64,000 nucleotides of DNA, taken from assembly GCF_008124525.1 (NCBI RefSeq), contig NZ_VNHJ01000001.1, positions 310,001-374,000 on the forward strand, in the 5' to 3' direction. Positions 1 through 7,785 of this stretch are shown piece by piece (the first letter of the stretch is position 1; every line of letters begins with the position of its first letter). The position numbers and the translations under genes were made by a program. The notes under the pieces are model-generated. The model searched no databases. It was not told where the DNA came from and saw only the letters and a program-made list of their open reading frames with translations. Source of the stretch: Oceanicella actignis. Its GTDB lineage: Bacteria > Pseudomonadota > Alphaproteobacteria > Rhodobacterales > Rhodobacteraceae.

Positions 1-2165
1 CAGCCGCCGCCGTGCATGCGCGGCGCCCCGGCAAAGACCATCGCGGGCACGGTCCGGGACGGTGCGGCGCCGCCGACCACGCCGCCGGCATGGAAAATCG
101 AGGCGGACGTGCCGCCGCCGAAGGCAGACCCAAGGGCCTTGGCGACACGCTCAAGCAGGATCTTGCGCAGCGCGATCCTCGAGAGATCGGCGATGATGGA
201 CGAGGCCAGGCTGCGGAAGTCCAGCTTGCCGGTCCGAACGAAGTTCGCCACGGCGTTTTCCGCCGAATTGAAAGCGCCGACGATGGCGTCGCCGATCTGA
301 CCGCCGACATCCGAAGCCTTCTGGGCGTAGGCGTCGAGCGCATCGGTCACGGCCTGCCATCCCGTCGCCGAGTTCTCCTGCGCGGCGCGCGTGGCATCAT
401 CGATGGCCTGCCGGACGCGGGCGAGCACGTCTGCGGCCGCTTCCTTGCTGACGATGCCGTTCTTGACCGCTTCGTTCGCCACACGTTCCGCATCCGCGTA
501 GCGCTTCTGCGCCGCGTAGGCGTCGTCCACGCTGGCGCGCAGCCGCTCGAACGCGGCGCGGGCCCTGTCCGTGTCGTCCTGCGCACGCCCGCCTGGGCGT
601 CGCGCGCGCGTCCTGCTCTCCGCGGCCAGGGCCTGCCGGTTGCGCGCCTCCGCCTGCGCCGCCGCCACGGTCTCGGCGAGGCGCTTGTCGATCTCGGAGC
701 GCAGGATCGGATCGAACCCGGAGTAGTCGCCGACGCGCGCCTTGAAGCGCAGGGCCGCCAGCTCGCCGGCCAGCGCCACGGGGTCGTCCTTGTACTGGCG
801 GCGAAGCTCGCTCTCCTTCGCGGCGCTGGCGGCGGCTGCGGCGGCGTTCTCGGCAGCCCGCGAGGCGCGCTCCATTTGGCTGGCGAGCGCCGCGGCCTGA
901 TCCGCCGCCGCGGCGAGGCCGCCCGCGATGTCTTCGTCGGCTATGCCGCGCGCGGCGTCCCAGGCCTCCATCAGCGCCTGCTTGAGGTCCTCGCTGATGC
1001 GCATCTCGTCCACGCGGGCGGCGAAGGCTGCGCGCGCCTGCTCGACGCGCAGACGTTCGACCTCGACGCTGTCCTCGCCAAAGGCCTTGATCGCGGCGCG
1101 GATCGCGGCCTCGTCACCGAGCGCCGCCAGCAATGCCTCCGCCTCTTGCCGCGCCTTCTCGGCCGATCGCGCGTGACCATCCGTCGCGACTTTGATCTTG
1201 ACGGTCTCGACGGCCATCTCCTTTGCTGCCCGCGCCGCTTCGCGCGTGGCGGCGGGCAGATCCTTCGCCCGCGCCAGAACCCCGTCGAACGCGTCGTTGA
1301 TCTCGCTGACGGCCGCCGCGACGTCCTCTGGCCCCGCCGCCGCGCCCAGCTGGTCGAGCGCCTCCGCCAGAGCCCTGGCCTCTTGCTCCGTCAGGCCAAA
1401 ATCCTCGCGCAGGTTGGCGAGGATACGTCGGCGCACCCTTGCCTGGTCATCCGGGTGCTCGCCAAGCCTCAGCGCATTGTCCAGAGACTGCAGCTGCCGG
1501 ACGTATCCGGTCAGGTCGCCCAGCTCGTCCCGCATCGCCTCCGCCGCGTCGGCGATCTTGTTCGTGGCGTCGAGCAAGGCGAGGTCAGCCAGCGCCGCAT
1601 AAAGCTCGCGCACCTGCGCGGCCGAGTCGCCGAAATCGATCCGCAGCTCCGCAAGAGGCGAGAGGGACAGCTCGCGAAGCTTCTCGAAATCGCGGACGCT
1701 GCGGGAAAGATCGTCGATCTCGTCGGCCAGGGACCGCGCCTCGTCGCTGGCCGAGGTCAGCCATTGCACGAGCGCCGCGCCCGCGGCGATGGAGCCGAGC
1801 GTGACGAGGTTCAGAGGCGACAGCATGGACAGGAACGCCTGGCCCAGCGCCTGCACAGCCCCGCGCGCGCCCATCGGGCCCAGAACCTGCGTGATCTGCG
1901 TGCCCTGCTGGATCGCGAGAAGAAGCGGGCTCTGCCCGGCCACCAGCATCTGCCCGATGTCGTTGAACTGGGCCGTCAGGTTCGCGACGGATCCCGCGGC
2001 CAGCGTCATCGCGCCCTGTGTTTCCCGCCCGCCTTCCGCCGCCTTTTTGCCGGACGCCCTGGCCTTGTCGCCCATCCGCTCGACGGACTTCGCCGTCTCG
2101 TCGATTTCCTTCCTGGCCTTGGCGGTATCCGCGTCGACGCGCAGCCCAACCCGCATTTCACTCAT
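1..2165 (-). CDS. phage tail tape measure protein (3' end beyond window)
   Basis: Reading the minus strand from the ATG at 2165 gives one uninterrupted frame to the window edge, over 720 codons without a stop. The start (MSEMRVGLRVDADTAKA) and the long Ala/Glu/Arg-rich helical stretches fit a tape measure protein. About residues 75-120 hold a hydrophobic segment (IQQGTQITQVLGPMGARG). The C-terminal part (SIIADLSRIALRKILLERV, then FHAGGVVGG) matches the lambda gpH-type C-terminal domain. This protein sets tail length and is ejected with the DNA. The start overlaps the end of the chaperone frameshift product by 8 bases. The gene is easy to miss because it has no stop inside the window and its opposite strand is also open for 2.4 kb. 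Confidence 0.85.
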   Translation of the reverse strand, partial: MSEMRVGLRVDADTAKARKEIDETAKSVERMGDKARASGKKAAEGGRETQGAMTLAAGSVANLTAQFNDIGQMLVAGQSPLLLAIQQGTQITQVLGPMGARGAVQALGQAFLSMLSPLNLVTLGSIAAGAALVQWLTSASDEARSLADEIDDLSRSVRDFEKLRELSLSPLAELRIDFGDSAAQVRELYAALADLALLDATNKIADAAEAMRDELGDLTGYVRQLQSLDNALRLGEHPDDQARVRRRILANLREDFGLTEQEARALAEALDQLGAAAGPEDVAAAVSEINDAFDGVLARAKDLPAATREAARAAKEMAVETVKIKVATDGHARSAEKARQEAEALLAALGDEAAIRAAIKAFGEDSVEVERLRVEQARAAFAARVDEMRISEDLKQALMEAWDAARGIADEDIAGGLAAAADQAAALASQMERASRAAENAAAAAASAAKESELRRQYKDDPVALAGELAALRFKARVGDYSGFDPILRSEIDKRLAETVAAAQAEARNRQALAAESRTRARRPGGRAQDDTDRARAAFERLRASVDDAYAAQKRYADAERVANEAVKNGIVSKEAAADVLARVRQAIDDATRAAQENSATGWQAVTDALDAYAQKASDVGGQIGDAIVGAFNSAENAVANFVRTGKLDFRSLASSIIADLSRIALRKILLERVAKALGSAFGGGTSASIFHAGGVVGGAAPSRTVPAMVFAGAPRMHGGG

Positions 2166-2490
2166 CGGCGGGGACCCCCAGGCCAAGCGCCGCCGCGGCG
2201 GCGTCAACGTCGTCGATGCGGCCGCGATCGGAACCGGCGCCCAGGATGCGCTTCAGATCTTCCGGCGCGCCCCAGACAGCCATCCGAACCGAAATCAGCA
2301 GCTTGCGGTCATCCATGGCGTCCAACTCCGCATGCGCGTCGACCAGCGCCCGCAACCCGGCCAGCGTCAGGCCGAGGACTTCGTCGAGGCGGTGGCCTTT
2401 CCTGACGAGGTAGGCGAAGACGCCGGCCCACTCGCCATCTCCGTCGCCGCCTGCATCGCCTCGGTCAGCGCCGGGGCGAGGCGGCGGGCG
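2158..2490 (-). CDS. tail assembly chaperone, -1 frame extension (GT-like)
   Basis: This frame is open from the slippery site at 2490-2496 down to the stop at 2158 and has no convincing start: no ATG before residue DAMDD, only a TTG at 2355. It encodes a natural-looking helical segment (GEWAGVFAYLVRKGHRLDEV, then LRALVDAHAELDA and APEDLKRIL). The frame is -1 relative to the upstream chaperone gene, as expected for a G/GT-type ribosomal frameshift, in which the long form recruits tail tube subunits to the tape measure. It overlaps the tape measure start. The alternative is a separate short gene starting at the TTG, which would discard the conserved-looking EWAGVFAYLV part. The product is inferred from position and frame. 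Confidence 0.65.
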   Translation of the reverse strand, partial: RPPPRPGADRGDAGGDGDGEWAGVFAYLVRKGHRLDEVLGLTLAGLRALVDAHAELDAMDDRKLLISVRMAVWGAPEDLKRILGAGSDRGRIDDVDAAAAALGLGVPADE

Positions 2491-2789
2491 AAAAAATCCG
2501 CGTTCACCCGCAGGACCACGGACAACAGGCGCACCAGGTCGTCCGGGTGACGGTCCTCGATGAAGGCGCGGTCGAGATCGGTCGCCGCGATGACCAGATC
2601 GACGACGTTCTGGGACATTCGCAATGCGACCGCCGCCGGATCCTGACCGGCGTTGAGCGCCTCGAGGATCGGCGCGACCGCCCTTCCGAAAGCGGGCAGC
2701 TGACGAACCCTGATCGGCTCGACGGCGACGTCGCGCTCGCCGATGCGGACGATCTCCGGCTGAGGCGCGAAGGCGTCGAGATCGTTCAT
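2367..2789 (-). CDS. phage tail assembly chaperone, zero frame (G-like)
   Basis: A 140-residue protein directly before the tape measure gene and after the tail tube gene, the fixed position of tail assembly chaperones in siphoviruses. The N-terminal part (IRVRQLPAFGRAVAPI, VVLRVNADFFARRLAPAL) resembles chaperones of Mu-like and related phages. The last 30 residues (SGPASSPTSSGKATASTKSS) look like low-complexity readthrough, as usual for the short form. It overlaps the tail tube gene by ATGA, so it is probably translationally coupled. Codons 98-100 hold a slippery heptamer leading into a long -1 frame. The family assignment rests on context and general sequence character. Confidence 0.75.
   Translation of the reverse strand: MNDLDAFAPQPEIVRIGERDVAVEPIRVRQLPAFGRAVAPILEALNAGQDPAAVALRMSQNVVDLVIAATDLDRAFIEDRHPDDLVRLLSVVLRVNADFFARRLAPALTEAMQAATEMASGPASSPTSSGKATASTKSSA
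2490..2496 (-). other. candidate -1 frameshift slippery heptamer T TTT TTC
   Basis: On the minus strand the chaperone gene reads GAT TTT TTC GCC, which gives the in-frame heptamer T TTT TTC, a canonical X XXY YYZ slippery site. After slipping back one base the reading frame stays open for 110 codons to 2158. It is the only canonical heptamer seen in the overlap of the two frames. Confidence 0.6.
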
Positions 2790-3745
2790 GCCGTCACCAC
2801 CGTCAGTTCGTCATCGCCGGACTGTGGCAGCAGCGTCAGCTCGGTCCCGAGCAGGACCGTGCCGTCGTAGTCGACGACGGAAGGCGACCTGCGCTGCACC
2901 GCCGGCGCGAACAGGCGCACGATGTTGCCCGCCTGCGATCCGTGCTGGAAGCCAAGCGAGGTCAGCGCGATGTCGCGGATGTCGTTCAGCCACGCGACCT
3001 CGTCGCCTGCGGCCAGCTCGACGGACAGGCTGCCCTGCACCGCGCGATCCGTGATCTCCGCCCGCTCGGAACCGAGCAGCAGGATGTGGTTGACCGTCGC
3101 GTTCAGGTCGATGCGGAATTCCCTCATGTTCACGGCCGTCCCGCCGCTCAGCGTTCCGCTGGCCGGAACATAGCTCGGGCCGATCAACAGGCTGGAATTT
3201 GCCGCCGGCCGCACCGTGTTCGGCGTCTGCCATCCGGCATAGGACCCGGACGCGCTGGCGGCGACGGATCCACCGTCGAGGCCGGTGAACTCGAAGTGCA
3301 CGATCGGCCGGGAATAGGCGTCGAGCGTCCAGGTCGCCGTGCCGCGCGCGCCAAGCGCGAGATGGGTCACGCCGTCGACCACGTAACGCAGGGCGAGGCT
3401 CTCGAACCCGTCCGAGATCGGCGTGTATTCGACATGCGATCCGGTGACCACCGTCTCGGCGAAGCCGCAGGCGCGCAACAGCTTCCCCCAGGCGGGCGGC
3501 GCGTCGGACGTGCCGGCGCCGGCAACCTCGACGTCGAAGGAGATCTCGACCCGCCGAGCGGCGATCAGGCTCTCGCTCGCCCCAAGCGTCGGGCGCAGGA
3601 GATCGCGCGACACCTCGTCTTGGACAAGGTTGACGGACGCGTTGAAGATCTTGACGGCATCCGATCCGGCCCAGCCGCCGGGATCCGTTCCGTAGGCGGT
3701 TTCCAGCTTGGCCTGGACGACCGTCTTGCGGGTCAAGCGGCTCAT
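2786..3745 (-). CDS. phage major tail (tube) protein
   Basis: A 319-residue beta-rich protein lying between the tail terminator genes and the chaperone, where siphoviruses place the tube protein. The N-terminus (SRLTRKTVVQAKLETAYGTD) is typical of phage tail tube proteins of the type that begins with a KxETxYGTDP motif. Alternating polar and hydrophobic strands and Gly/Thr/Ser-rich loops run throughout, with no membrane segments or signal peptide. It would polymerise around the tape measure to form the tail tube. The gene overlaps both neighbours by four bases (ATGA), which indicates coupled translation. Function is inferred from position and the N-terminal motif. Confidence 0.78.
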   Translation of the reverse strand: MSRLTRKTVVQAKLETAYGTDPGGWAGSDAVKIFNASVNLVQDEVSRDLLRPTLGASESLIAARRVEISFDVEVAGAGTSDAPPAWGKLLRACGFAETVVTGSHVEYTPISDGFESLALRYVVDGVTHLALGARGTATWTLDAYSRPIVHFEFTGLDGGSVAASASGSYAGWQTPNTVRPAANSSLLIGPSYVPASGTLSGGTAVNMREFRIDLNATVNHILLLGSERAEITDRAVQGSLSVELAAGDEVAWLNDIRDIALTSLGFQHGSQAGNIVRLFAPAVQRRSPSVVDYDGTVLLGTELTLLPQSGDDELTVVTA

Positions 3746-3849
3746 TTCGCGCCCTCCTTGCCGGCCTTCGCCGCCGGCTCAAGCTTTCCGGTCTTCGGGT
3801 CCCGGACCCATGCGCCGCCGCTCGTCGGGCGCTCGATCTTGCTGCTCAT
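3742..3849 (-). CDS. small phage structural-region protein, 35 aa
   Basis: A 35-codon gene (MSSKIERPTSGGAWVRDPKT...) joined to both neighbours by ATGA overlaps, so it fills the space between the tail terminator and tail tube genes. The WVRDPKTGK stretch resembles the short DUF2635-type proteins at the same place in Mu-like phages, but the match is short and not decisive. It is basic and Gly/Lys-rich at the C-terminus. The tight coupling is the main support for a real gene. Confidence 0.6.
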   Translation of the reverse strand: MSSKIERPTSGGAWVRDPKTGKLEPAAKAGKEGAK

Positions 3850-4292
3850 TGAGACCTCCATTCATCCTCGACCGCGAAATCGAGGGCGTAGATGACGACG
3901 CCGGCGCGGATCGACACGAGGTCGCCGCGCACAAGCGTCATGGTTCCGCGCGCGGACGCGGCGATGGACGGCGGCTCGAAGCCCAGGAGCGCGGCCATGA
4001 CTTCCGCGATCAGAGCCTCGATGTCCGGCCTGTCCGCCTTGGCCTGTCCGTCCTGCGCCCTGATGGCGAGCACGACCGAAACCTGTCTGGAGACGGGCTG
4101 ACGCCATGCGCCGCTGATGCCCTGATCCGAGCGCCCCACGATCGCGCCGGGCAGCACCCAGGCGAAAGGCGAGGCGGCGAGCCGCATCTCTCGCCCCATC
4201 AGCAGGCTCAGGTCGAACGCCGTGCCGACGCGCCCGGCCAGCTGCTGGACCGAGGCCTCGAGCCGCTCGGCCACGTCCGTGACGACGCTCAC
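3846..4292 (-). CDS. phage tail terminator/connector, gp37-like (DUF1834)
   Basis: A 148-residue protein starting with GTG at 4292, overlapping the previous stop (GTGA). The frame is open further upstream, but that part is antisense-like arginine-rich sequence. The pattern VTDVAERLEASVQQLAGRVG, then RQVSVVLAIRAQDGQAK and DIEALIAEVMAALLGFEP with a beta-rich C-terminus, matches Gp37/DUF1834 proteins of Mu-like prophages. These act at the head-tail junction or tail end. The order gp36, gpG, gp37, tube seen here is the Mu-type order. Confidence 0.72.
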   Translation of the reverse strand: MSVVTDVAERLEASVQQLAGRVGTAFDLSLLMGREMRLAASPFAWVLPGAIVGRSDQGISGAWRQPVSRQVSVVLAIRAQDGQAKADRPDIEALIAEVMAALLGFEPPSIAASARGTMTLVRGDLVSIRAGVVIYALDFAVEDEWRSQ

Positions 4293-4762
4293 GACCCGTC
4301 CTCCAACCACTGCGCGACGGCGTCGAGCACCTCGGCGCGCGCCTCTTCGGAGACGCCCAGGAACGGGCGCGCCGGGATGTCGCCCCACGGGATCGGCGCG
4401 CCGCGCGAGGTGCGGCCGTACGCCCCCTTCCGCGCCCCGAACTGGTGCGTGGCGGCGTATTCGACCCGCGATCCGACGACCACGCTGCGGGGGCCGTCGA
4501 CGTCGCGCGTGATGCTCTGGCGCAGGACGCCGCTGTCCTGCAGGATGCGATGCGCCGTGCCGCGCCGCCTCGCGATCGTGACGGGGCTCAGCGGCCGCCA
4601 CGCCGCCCCTTCCGGCGACGACTGGTCGGCGAAGGCCTCCATCGAGGCCTCGCGCAGGGCCTCGCCGATCTCCGCCATCACGGGGCGCATGTCGTCGAGC
4701 CGGCCGGAAAGCCGCTGCAATCCCGTCAGGACCGCCTCGTCGTCGACCGTGACGGTGATCAT
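4289..4762 (-). CDS. phage virion morphogenesis protein, Mu gpG-like
   Basis: A 157-residue protein started at ATG 4762, which overlaps the stop of the gp36-like gene (ATGA). An in-frame GTG lies three codons upstream. The features are typical of the virion morphogenesis / tail completion family (Mu gpG, P2 gpS): ITVTVDDEAVLTGLQRLSGR, FADQSSPEGAAWRPLSPVT, ILQDSGVLRQSITRDV, and YAATHQFG followed by IPARPFLG near the C-terminus. It helps join head and tail. Its position between gp36- and gp37-like genes supports the call. Confidence 0.85.
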   Translation of the reverse strand: MITVTVDDEAVLTGLQRLSGRLDDMRPVMAEIGEALREASMEAFADQSSPEGAAWRPLSPVTIARRRGTAHRILQDSGVLRQSITRDVDGPRSVVVGSRVEYAATHQFGARKGAYGRTSRGAPIPWGDIPARPFLGVSEEARAEVLDAVAQWLEDGS

Positions 4763-5199
4763 CGCGGCCACCTCGGCAACATCGGCGCCAGCGCGTCGTC
4801 GGTGAAGCTGCGGCTCGGGCCGAACGCCATCAGCGAGGGCGCGGACACGGGCGCGCCGGACAGGTCGGCCAGCTCCACCTTGCCGGCGGCCGCGTCGCGC
4901 AGCGTGGCGACCGCATCCTGGTAGGCGACGTAGTAGGGGTGCTCGGGCTCGACGTCGCGCCGGGCGAGGTTGTAGCGGGCGATGACGGCGACGATCTGCT
5001 TGAGCATCTCGGGCGCCGGCGACGGCAGCGGGCCGGAGAGCGCCGGGCCGAGGCGCGCGACGGTCTCGGCCTCGGCGTCGGCGATGGCCGCATCGATCAC
5101 GCCCGCGTCCTCGAACCCGTCGGCGTCGCGATCCGACAGTCGCGCGATTTCATCGGGCCCGAAGCGCGCCTCGAGATCGACCTTCTCGATGATCGCCAC
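4759..5199 (-). CDS. phage head-tail connector, gp36-like (DUF1320)
   Basis: A 146-residue, largely helical protein starting with GTG at 5199. The sequence EARFGPDEIARLSDRDADG, then VIDAAIADAEAETVARL and VIARYNLARRD, is the hallmark layout of the DUF1320 / gp36 adaptor family of Mu-like phages. These proteins form the ring between portal and tail. The gene lies directly after capsid genes and before gpG, as expected, and ends in a four-base overlap with the next gene. Confidence 0.82.
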   Translation of the reverse strand: MAIIEKVDLEARFGPDEIARLSDRDADGFEDAGVIDAAIADAEAETVARLGPALSGPLPSPAPEMLKQIVAVIARYNLARRDVEPEHPYYVAYQDAVATLRDAAAGKVELADLSGAPVSAPSLMAFGPSRSFTDDALAPMLPRWPR

Positions 5200-5211
5200 C
5201 CCTCACCTCGT

Positions 5212-5388
5212 TCACTTGGCGCCCGGCTTCGCCTTGCCGGCGCTCGCCTTGGCGTCGTCCTGCGCGACGGCCGAAGCGCGGCCTTCGCGGATGAGCGCCT
5301 TGGCCTCGGCCTCGGGGAGGTCGATCACGCAGCCTGCGTTGATGACCTGCGTTCCGTTCTGAATGGCCTCGAGCAGCTTCACCTGCAT
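5212..5388 (-). CDS. small hypothetical phage head-region protein, 58 aa
   Basis: Starts at ATG 5388, with GGAGG six bases upstream. An ATG at 5400 in the same frame overlaps the capsid stop but has no such site. The product (MQVKLLEAIQNGTQVINAG...) has a short beta/helix core, IDLPEAEAKALIREGRA, and a lysine-rich tail. Short proteins of this kind often follow capsid genes, but no function can be given. It is conserved in position between capsid and connector. Confidence 0.6.
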   Translation of the reverse strand: MQVKLLEAIQNGTQVINAGCVIDLPEAEAKALIREGRASAVAQDDAKASAGKAKPGAK

Positions 5389-5399
5389 GGCGTCCTCCA

Positions 5400-6383
5400 T
5401 CAGTTCGAGCTGAACAGCCGGACCAGGACGGCCGGGCGCTTGCAGATGGGCAGGCTGTTCGACTGCGTGTGCAGCTCGTAGCCGCGCTCGAACTCGACCT
5501 GGCGGACCTTCGCGTAGAAGGGCTGGCCGATGGTGTTGACGGTTTCGTTGAAGTCGGCCGGCGCGTAGTAGGTCGCGAAGGTGTCCATCGTGCCCTCGGG
5601 GAAGGCATGGCCTTCGCCGGCGGCGAGGAAGGCCTGCCCGCCGATATTGGCCCGGTATTCCTCGAAGGTGACGCCGCCGAAGGTGAAGCCGCGCCTGGTC
5701 TCGCCGGACGCCAGAACCGAGGCGTTCTGCCAGTTGACGAAGAACTTTTCGACGTTGGCGTGGGTCACGAGGCGGCGCCAGAAGTCGGGGCTGACCAGCG
5801 CGCGCACGCCGGTCATGGCGTCGTCGCCGAGATTGTCGGCGATCTGGTCGACGACCTGCTCGCACTTGGCACGGATGTCGGACGTCGCCGTGCCCAGCTC
5901 GAAGTCGATCGAGACGGGCGTCACGTTGAACGCGCTGAACAGGTCGACGATGGTCGAGCCGGACGCATTGGCGACGACGCCCTTCAGCGCGCCCATGCGG
6001 CGCCATTCCAGCGTGATGTCGTGCTTGGCGCGCATGCGCTGCAGCCGCCGCGCGACGACGCCCTGCGCGCTTTCGAGCGCGCTGTCCGAGCCGAAGGCGC
6101 GGATGTCCTGGATGTCGTCCGGCAGGACCTTGTCGTTGTGCACCGTCTGCGGGATGTGCAGGGCGCGGACAAGGCGCGTCTCGGGCGCGGCGACGGTTCC
6201 GTTGCCGCCCCACTCGTGGGCATCGAGCACCGCGAGGGTTCCCGCGCGCTCCTCGATGTGGATTTCGCGCGTGCGCACGCCCTCGTCGGCGAACAGGCCC
6301 ATCTGGTTGATGCGCCCCCACTGGACGGGGAACCTGTTGATCGCGGCCGTGAGAGTGGCGGAATCGAAGGCGTCGGTGAGCAT
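5400..6383 (-). CDS. phage major capsid protein, lambda gpE family
   Basis: A 327-residue protein. The ATG at 6383 follows GGAGG and begins MLTDAFDSATLTAAINRFP, a standard start for gpE-family capsids. Further hallmarks are REIHIEERAGTLAVLDAH, then RALHIPQTVHNDKVLPDDIQ, the GVRALVSPDFW segment, and a C-terminal FNETVNTIGQPFYAKV. It forms the icosahedral head shell. The gene follows the decoration protein and protease genes, the lambda-type order. The longer frame upstream runs into the decoration gene and is not used. Confidence 0.92.
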   Translation of the reverse strand: MLTDAFDSATLTAAINRFPVQWGRINQMGLFADEGVRTREIHIEERAGTLAVLDAHEWGGNGTVAAPETRLVRALHIPQTVHNDKVLPDDIQDIRAFGSDSALESAQGVVARRLQRMRAKHDITLEWRRMGALKGVVANASGSTIVDLFSAFNVTPVSIDFELGTATSDIRAKCEQVVDQIADNLGDDAMTGVRALVSPDFWRRLVTHANVEKFFVNWQNASVLASGETRRGFTFGGVTFEEYRANIGGQAFLAAGEGHAFPEGTMDTFATYYAPADFNETVNTIGQPFYAKVRQVEFERGYELHTQSNSLPICKRPAVLVRLFSSN

Positions 6384-6396
6384 GTGATATCCTCCG

Positions 6397-6771
6397 TCAG
6401 GCGGTATTGCGGGCGAGGATCCCGGCGGCCGCCAGGCTGGCGACGGCGGCGTCCTTCTGCGCCTGAGTGGGCGCGCCCACCCAGACGAGGGCGTCGGAGT
6501 CCACGACGATGGCATGGCGGGCCACGATGACGGACTGCACGTCTCCGTTCGTCGCGTCGGCATCGGCCGCCATGACCCCGATTGCGGTCTCGGAGCCGTC
6601 GGTGGCCGCCGGATCCCACGCCTTGATCTTGCCGCTGGCGGCGATGCGGCCGACCACGGTCCCGGCGGTCAGGTTCTGTCCTGCGACGACGGTCACTTCG
6701 TCGCGCGAATAGCCCATGGGCGCTTCGTACTTCACGAATGCGCCTGCGGTCTGCTTGAGGTAGGTCGGCAT
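6397..6771 (-). CDS. phage head decoration protein (gpD/HDPD family)
   Basis: A 124-residue protein with the decoration-domain pattern: YSRDEVTVVAGQNLTAGTVV, GRIAASGKIKAWDP, AIGVMAADADATNGD, and VIVARHAIVVDSDALVW. Such proteins trimerise on the expanded capsid and stabilise it. The C-terminal APTQAQKDAAVASLAAAGI helix is also typical. It is directly followed by the capsid gene (14-base gap with its own ribosome binding site) and preceded by the protease. Confidence 0.9.
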   Translation of the reverse strand: MPTYLKQTAGAFVKYEAPMGYSRDEVTVVAGQNLTAGTVVGRIAASGKIKAWDPAATDGSETAIGVMAADADATNGDVQSVIVARHAIVVDSDALVWVGAPTQAQKDAAVASLAAAGILARNTA

Positions 6772-6772
6772 G

Positions 6773-7678
6773 TCAGTTCACCCGATTGCGCGTTGAAAGA
6801 GCCTCGACCGCTTGAAACAGGCGGTCGGACGGTTCGATGCCGCCGCTCGAGGCGCGGTCGATCGCGGACGAGCGGAACAGCTTCGGATCGACGGGCGGCC
6901 TCGCTCCGGCCTCGGACAGGGCGGCGAGCGCGGCATCGAAGGCCTTGTCGCTCATCTCGACCCAAGGGCCGATGTCGTCGGGCGCCTCGCGCCCATGGGA
7001 TGCGAACGCCGCGCTCAGACGCTGCCTGCGAAGTTCGGCGCGCATCTCGGCGATCTGCGCCTCGAGCTCGGTGACGCGCGCGGTCGCGGCCGCAAGCTCG
7101 GCTTCGAGGCTTGCCCGCTCGGGATCCTCCTGCGGCGCGGCGTCGGCCTGCTGAGGCTCGAGATCGGCGCACATCATCACCTCGCGCACGCCGGCGAACT
7201 GGTCGGCGGGGACAGCGACGAAGGACACCTCGTGGATCATCGGATCGCGCAGGACGAAGTCCACGCGCACCGGTCGGCCGTTGACTTCGGCCTCGTCGCT
7301 CAGTTCCTCGAATCTGGCCTTGAATCCGATGGACATGCGCAGGGGGAAGCCCTCGGCCAGAAGCCCGGAGATCTGGCGCCCGGCCCCGGTGGTGCGCGAC
7401 AGCTGGCCCTCGATGCGCAGCTCCCGCCCGCCGTCCTCGGCTTCGGCCACGAAGATGCGGCCCTTGCCTGCCAGGGCGTCGATCTCGTTGTCGTGGTCGG
7501 TGAGGATTGGGATCTCGGCCTCGCGCACCGCGGACAGATCGACCACGAACCTCTGCCCGTGCTGATCGACCGGGTTGCCCGAATAGGCCACGCCATGGAA
7601 GCGGACGGGGCCGTCCTCCTGGCTCTCGTGGCTGACCGCGAACGTCACGCTCGCCGTCCGCTGGGTGGTGTTGCTCAT
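6773..7678 (-). CDS. prohead protease with scaffold-like C-terminus (S78)
   Basis: A 301-residue protein; the ATG at 7678 is preceded by GGGGAG at good spacing. Residues about 1-170 look like an HK97-type prohead protease: FHGVAYSGNPVDQHGQRFVV, IPILTDHDNE with the probable catalytic His, FPLRMSIGFKARFEEL with the Ser, then DPMIHEVSFVAVPAD. Residues about 190-240 form a Glu/Ala/Arg-rich coiled coil (EAELAAATARVTELEAQIAE) that probably acts as the internal scaffold. It cleaves itself and the capsid precursor. It is the first gene of a transcription unit behind an intergenic gap that carries dyad site A. Confidence 0.85.
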   Translation of the reverse strand: MSNTTQRTASVTFAVSHESQEDGPVRFHGVAYSGNPVDQHGQRFVVDLSAVREAEIPILTDHDNEIDALAGKGRIFVAEAEDGGRELRIEGQLSRTTGAGRQISGLLAEGFPLRMSIGFKARFEELSDEAEVNGRPVRVDFVLRDPMIHEVSFVAVPADQFAGVREVMMCADLEPQQADAAPQEDPERASLEAELAAATARVTELEAQIAEMRAELRRQRLSAAFASHGREAPDDIGPWVEMSDKAFDAALAALSEAGARPPVDPKLFRSSAIDRASSGGIEPSDRLFQAVEALSTRNRVN

Positions 7679-7739
7679 GCGCGGTCTCCCCTTGCACCGT
7701 CTCCGGCGAGATCGTGACACACACGACGAAGCGAGTTGT

Positions 7740-7758
7740 GCGGACACCGGTCCGACAA
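7740..7758 (-). promoter_or_regulatory. dyad site A upstream of protease-capsid-tail unit
   Basis: The 19-base sequence GCGGACACCGGTCCGACAA is a CGGAC/GTCCG dyad with four central bases. It matches, with the same spacing, a second copy (site B, 11269-11287) upstream of the portal gene. It lies 62 bases upstream of the protease start. The position in front of two late units in a phage with a Mor-type activator suggests an activator binding site. Confidence 0.55.
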
Positions 7759-7785
7759 CTTTATCAAGCTATTTTACAGACTTAG

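Noticed and set aside
12-2550. Long plus-strand frames opposite the tape measure gene
   Set aside because: They are antisense readings of a GC-rich minus-strand gene. The minus strand gives a typical tape measure protein with coupled upstream genes, while the plus-strand translations are Arg/Ala-rich without domains.
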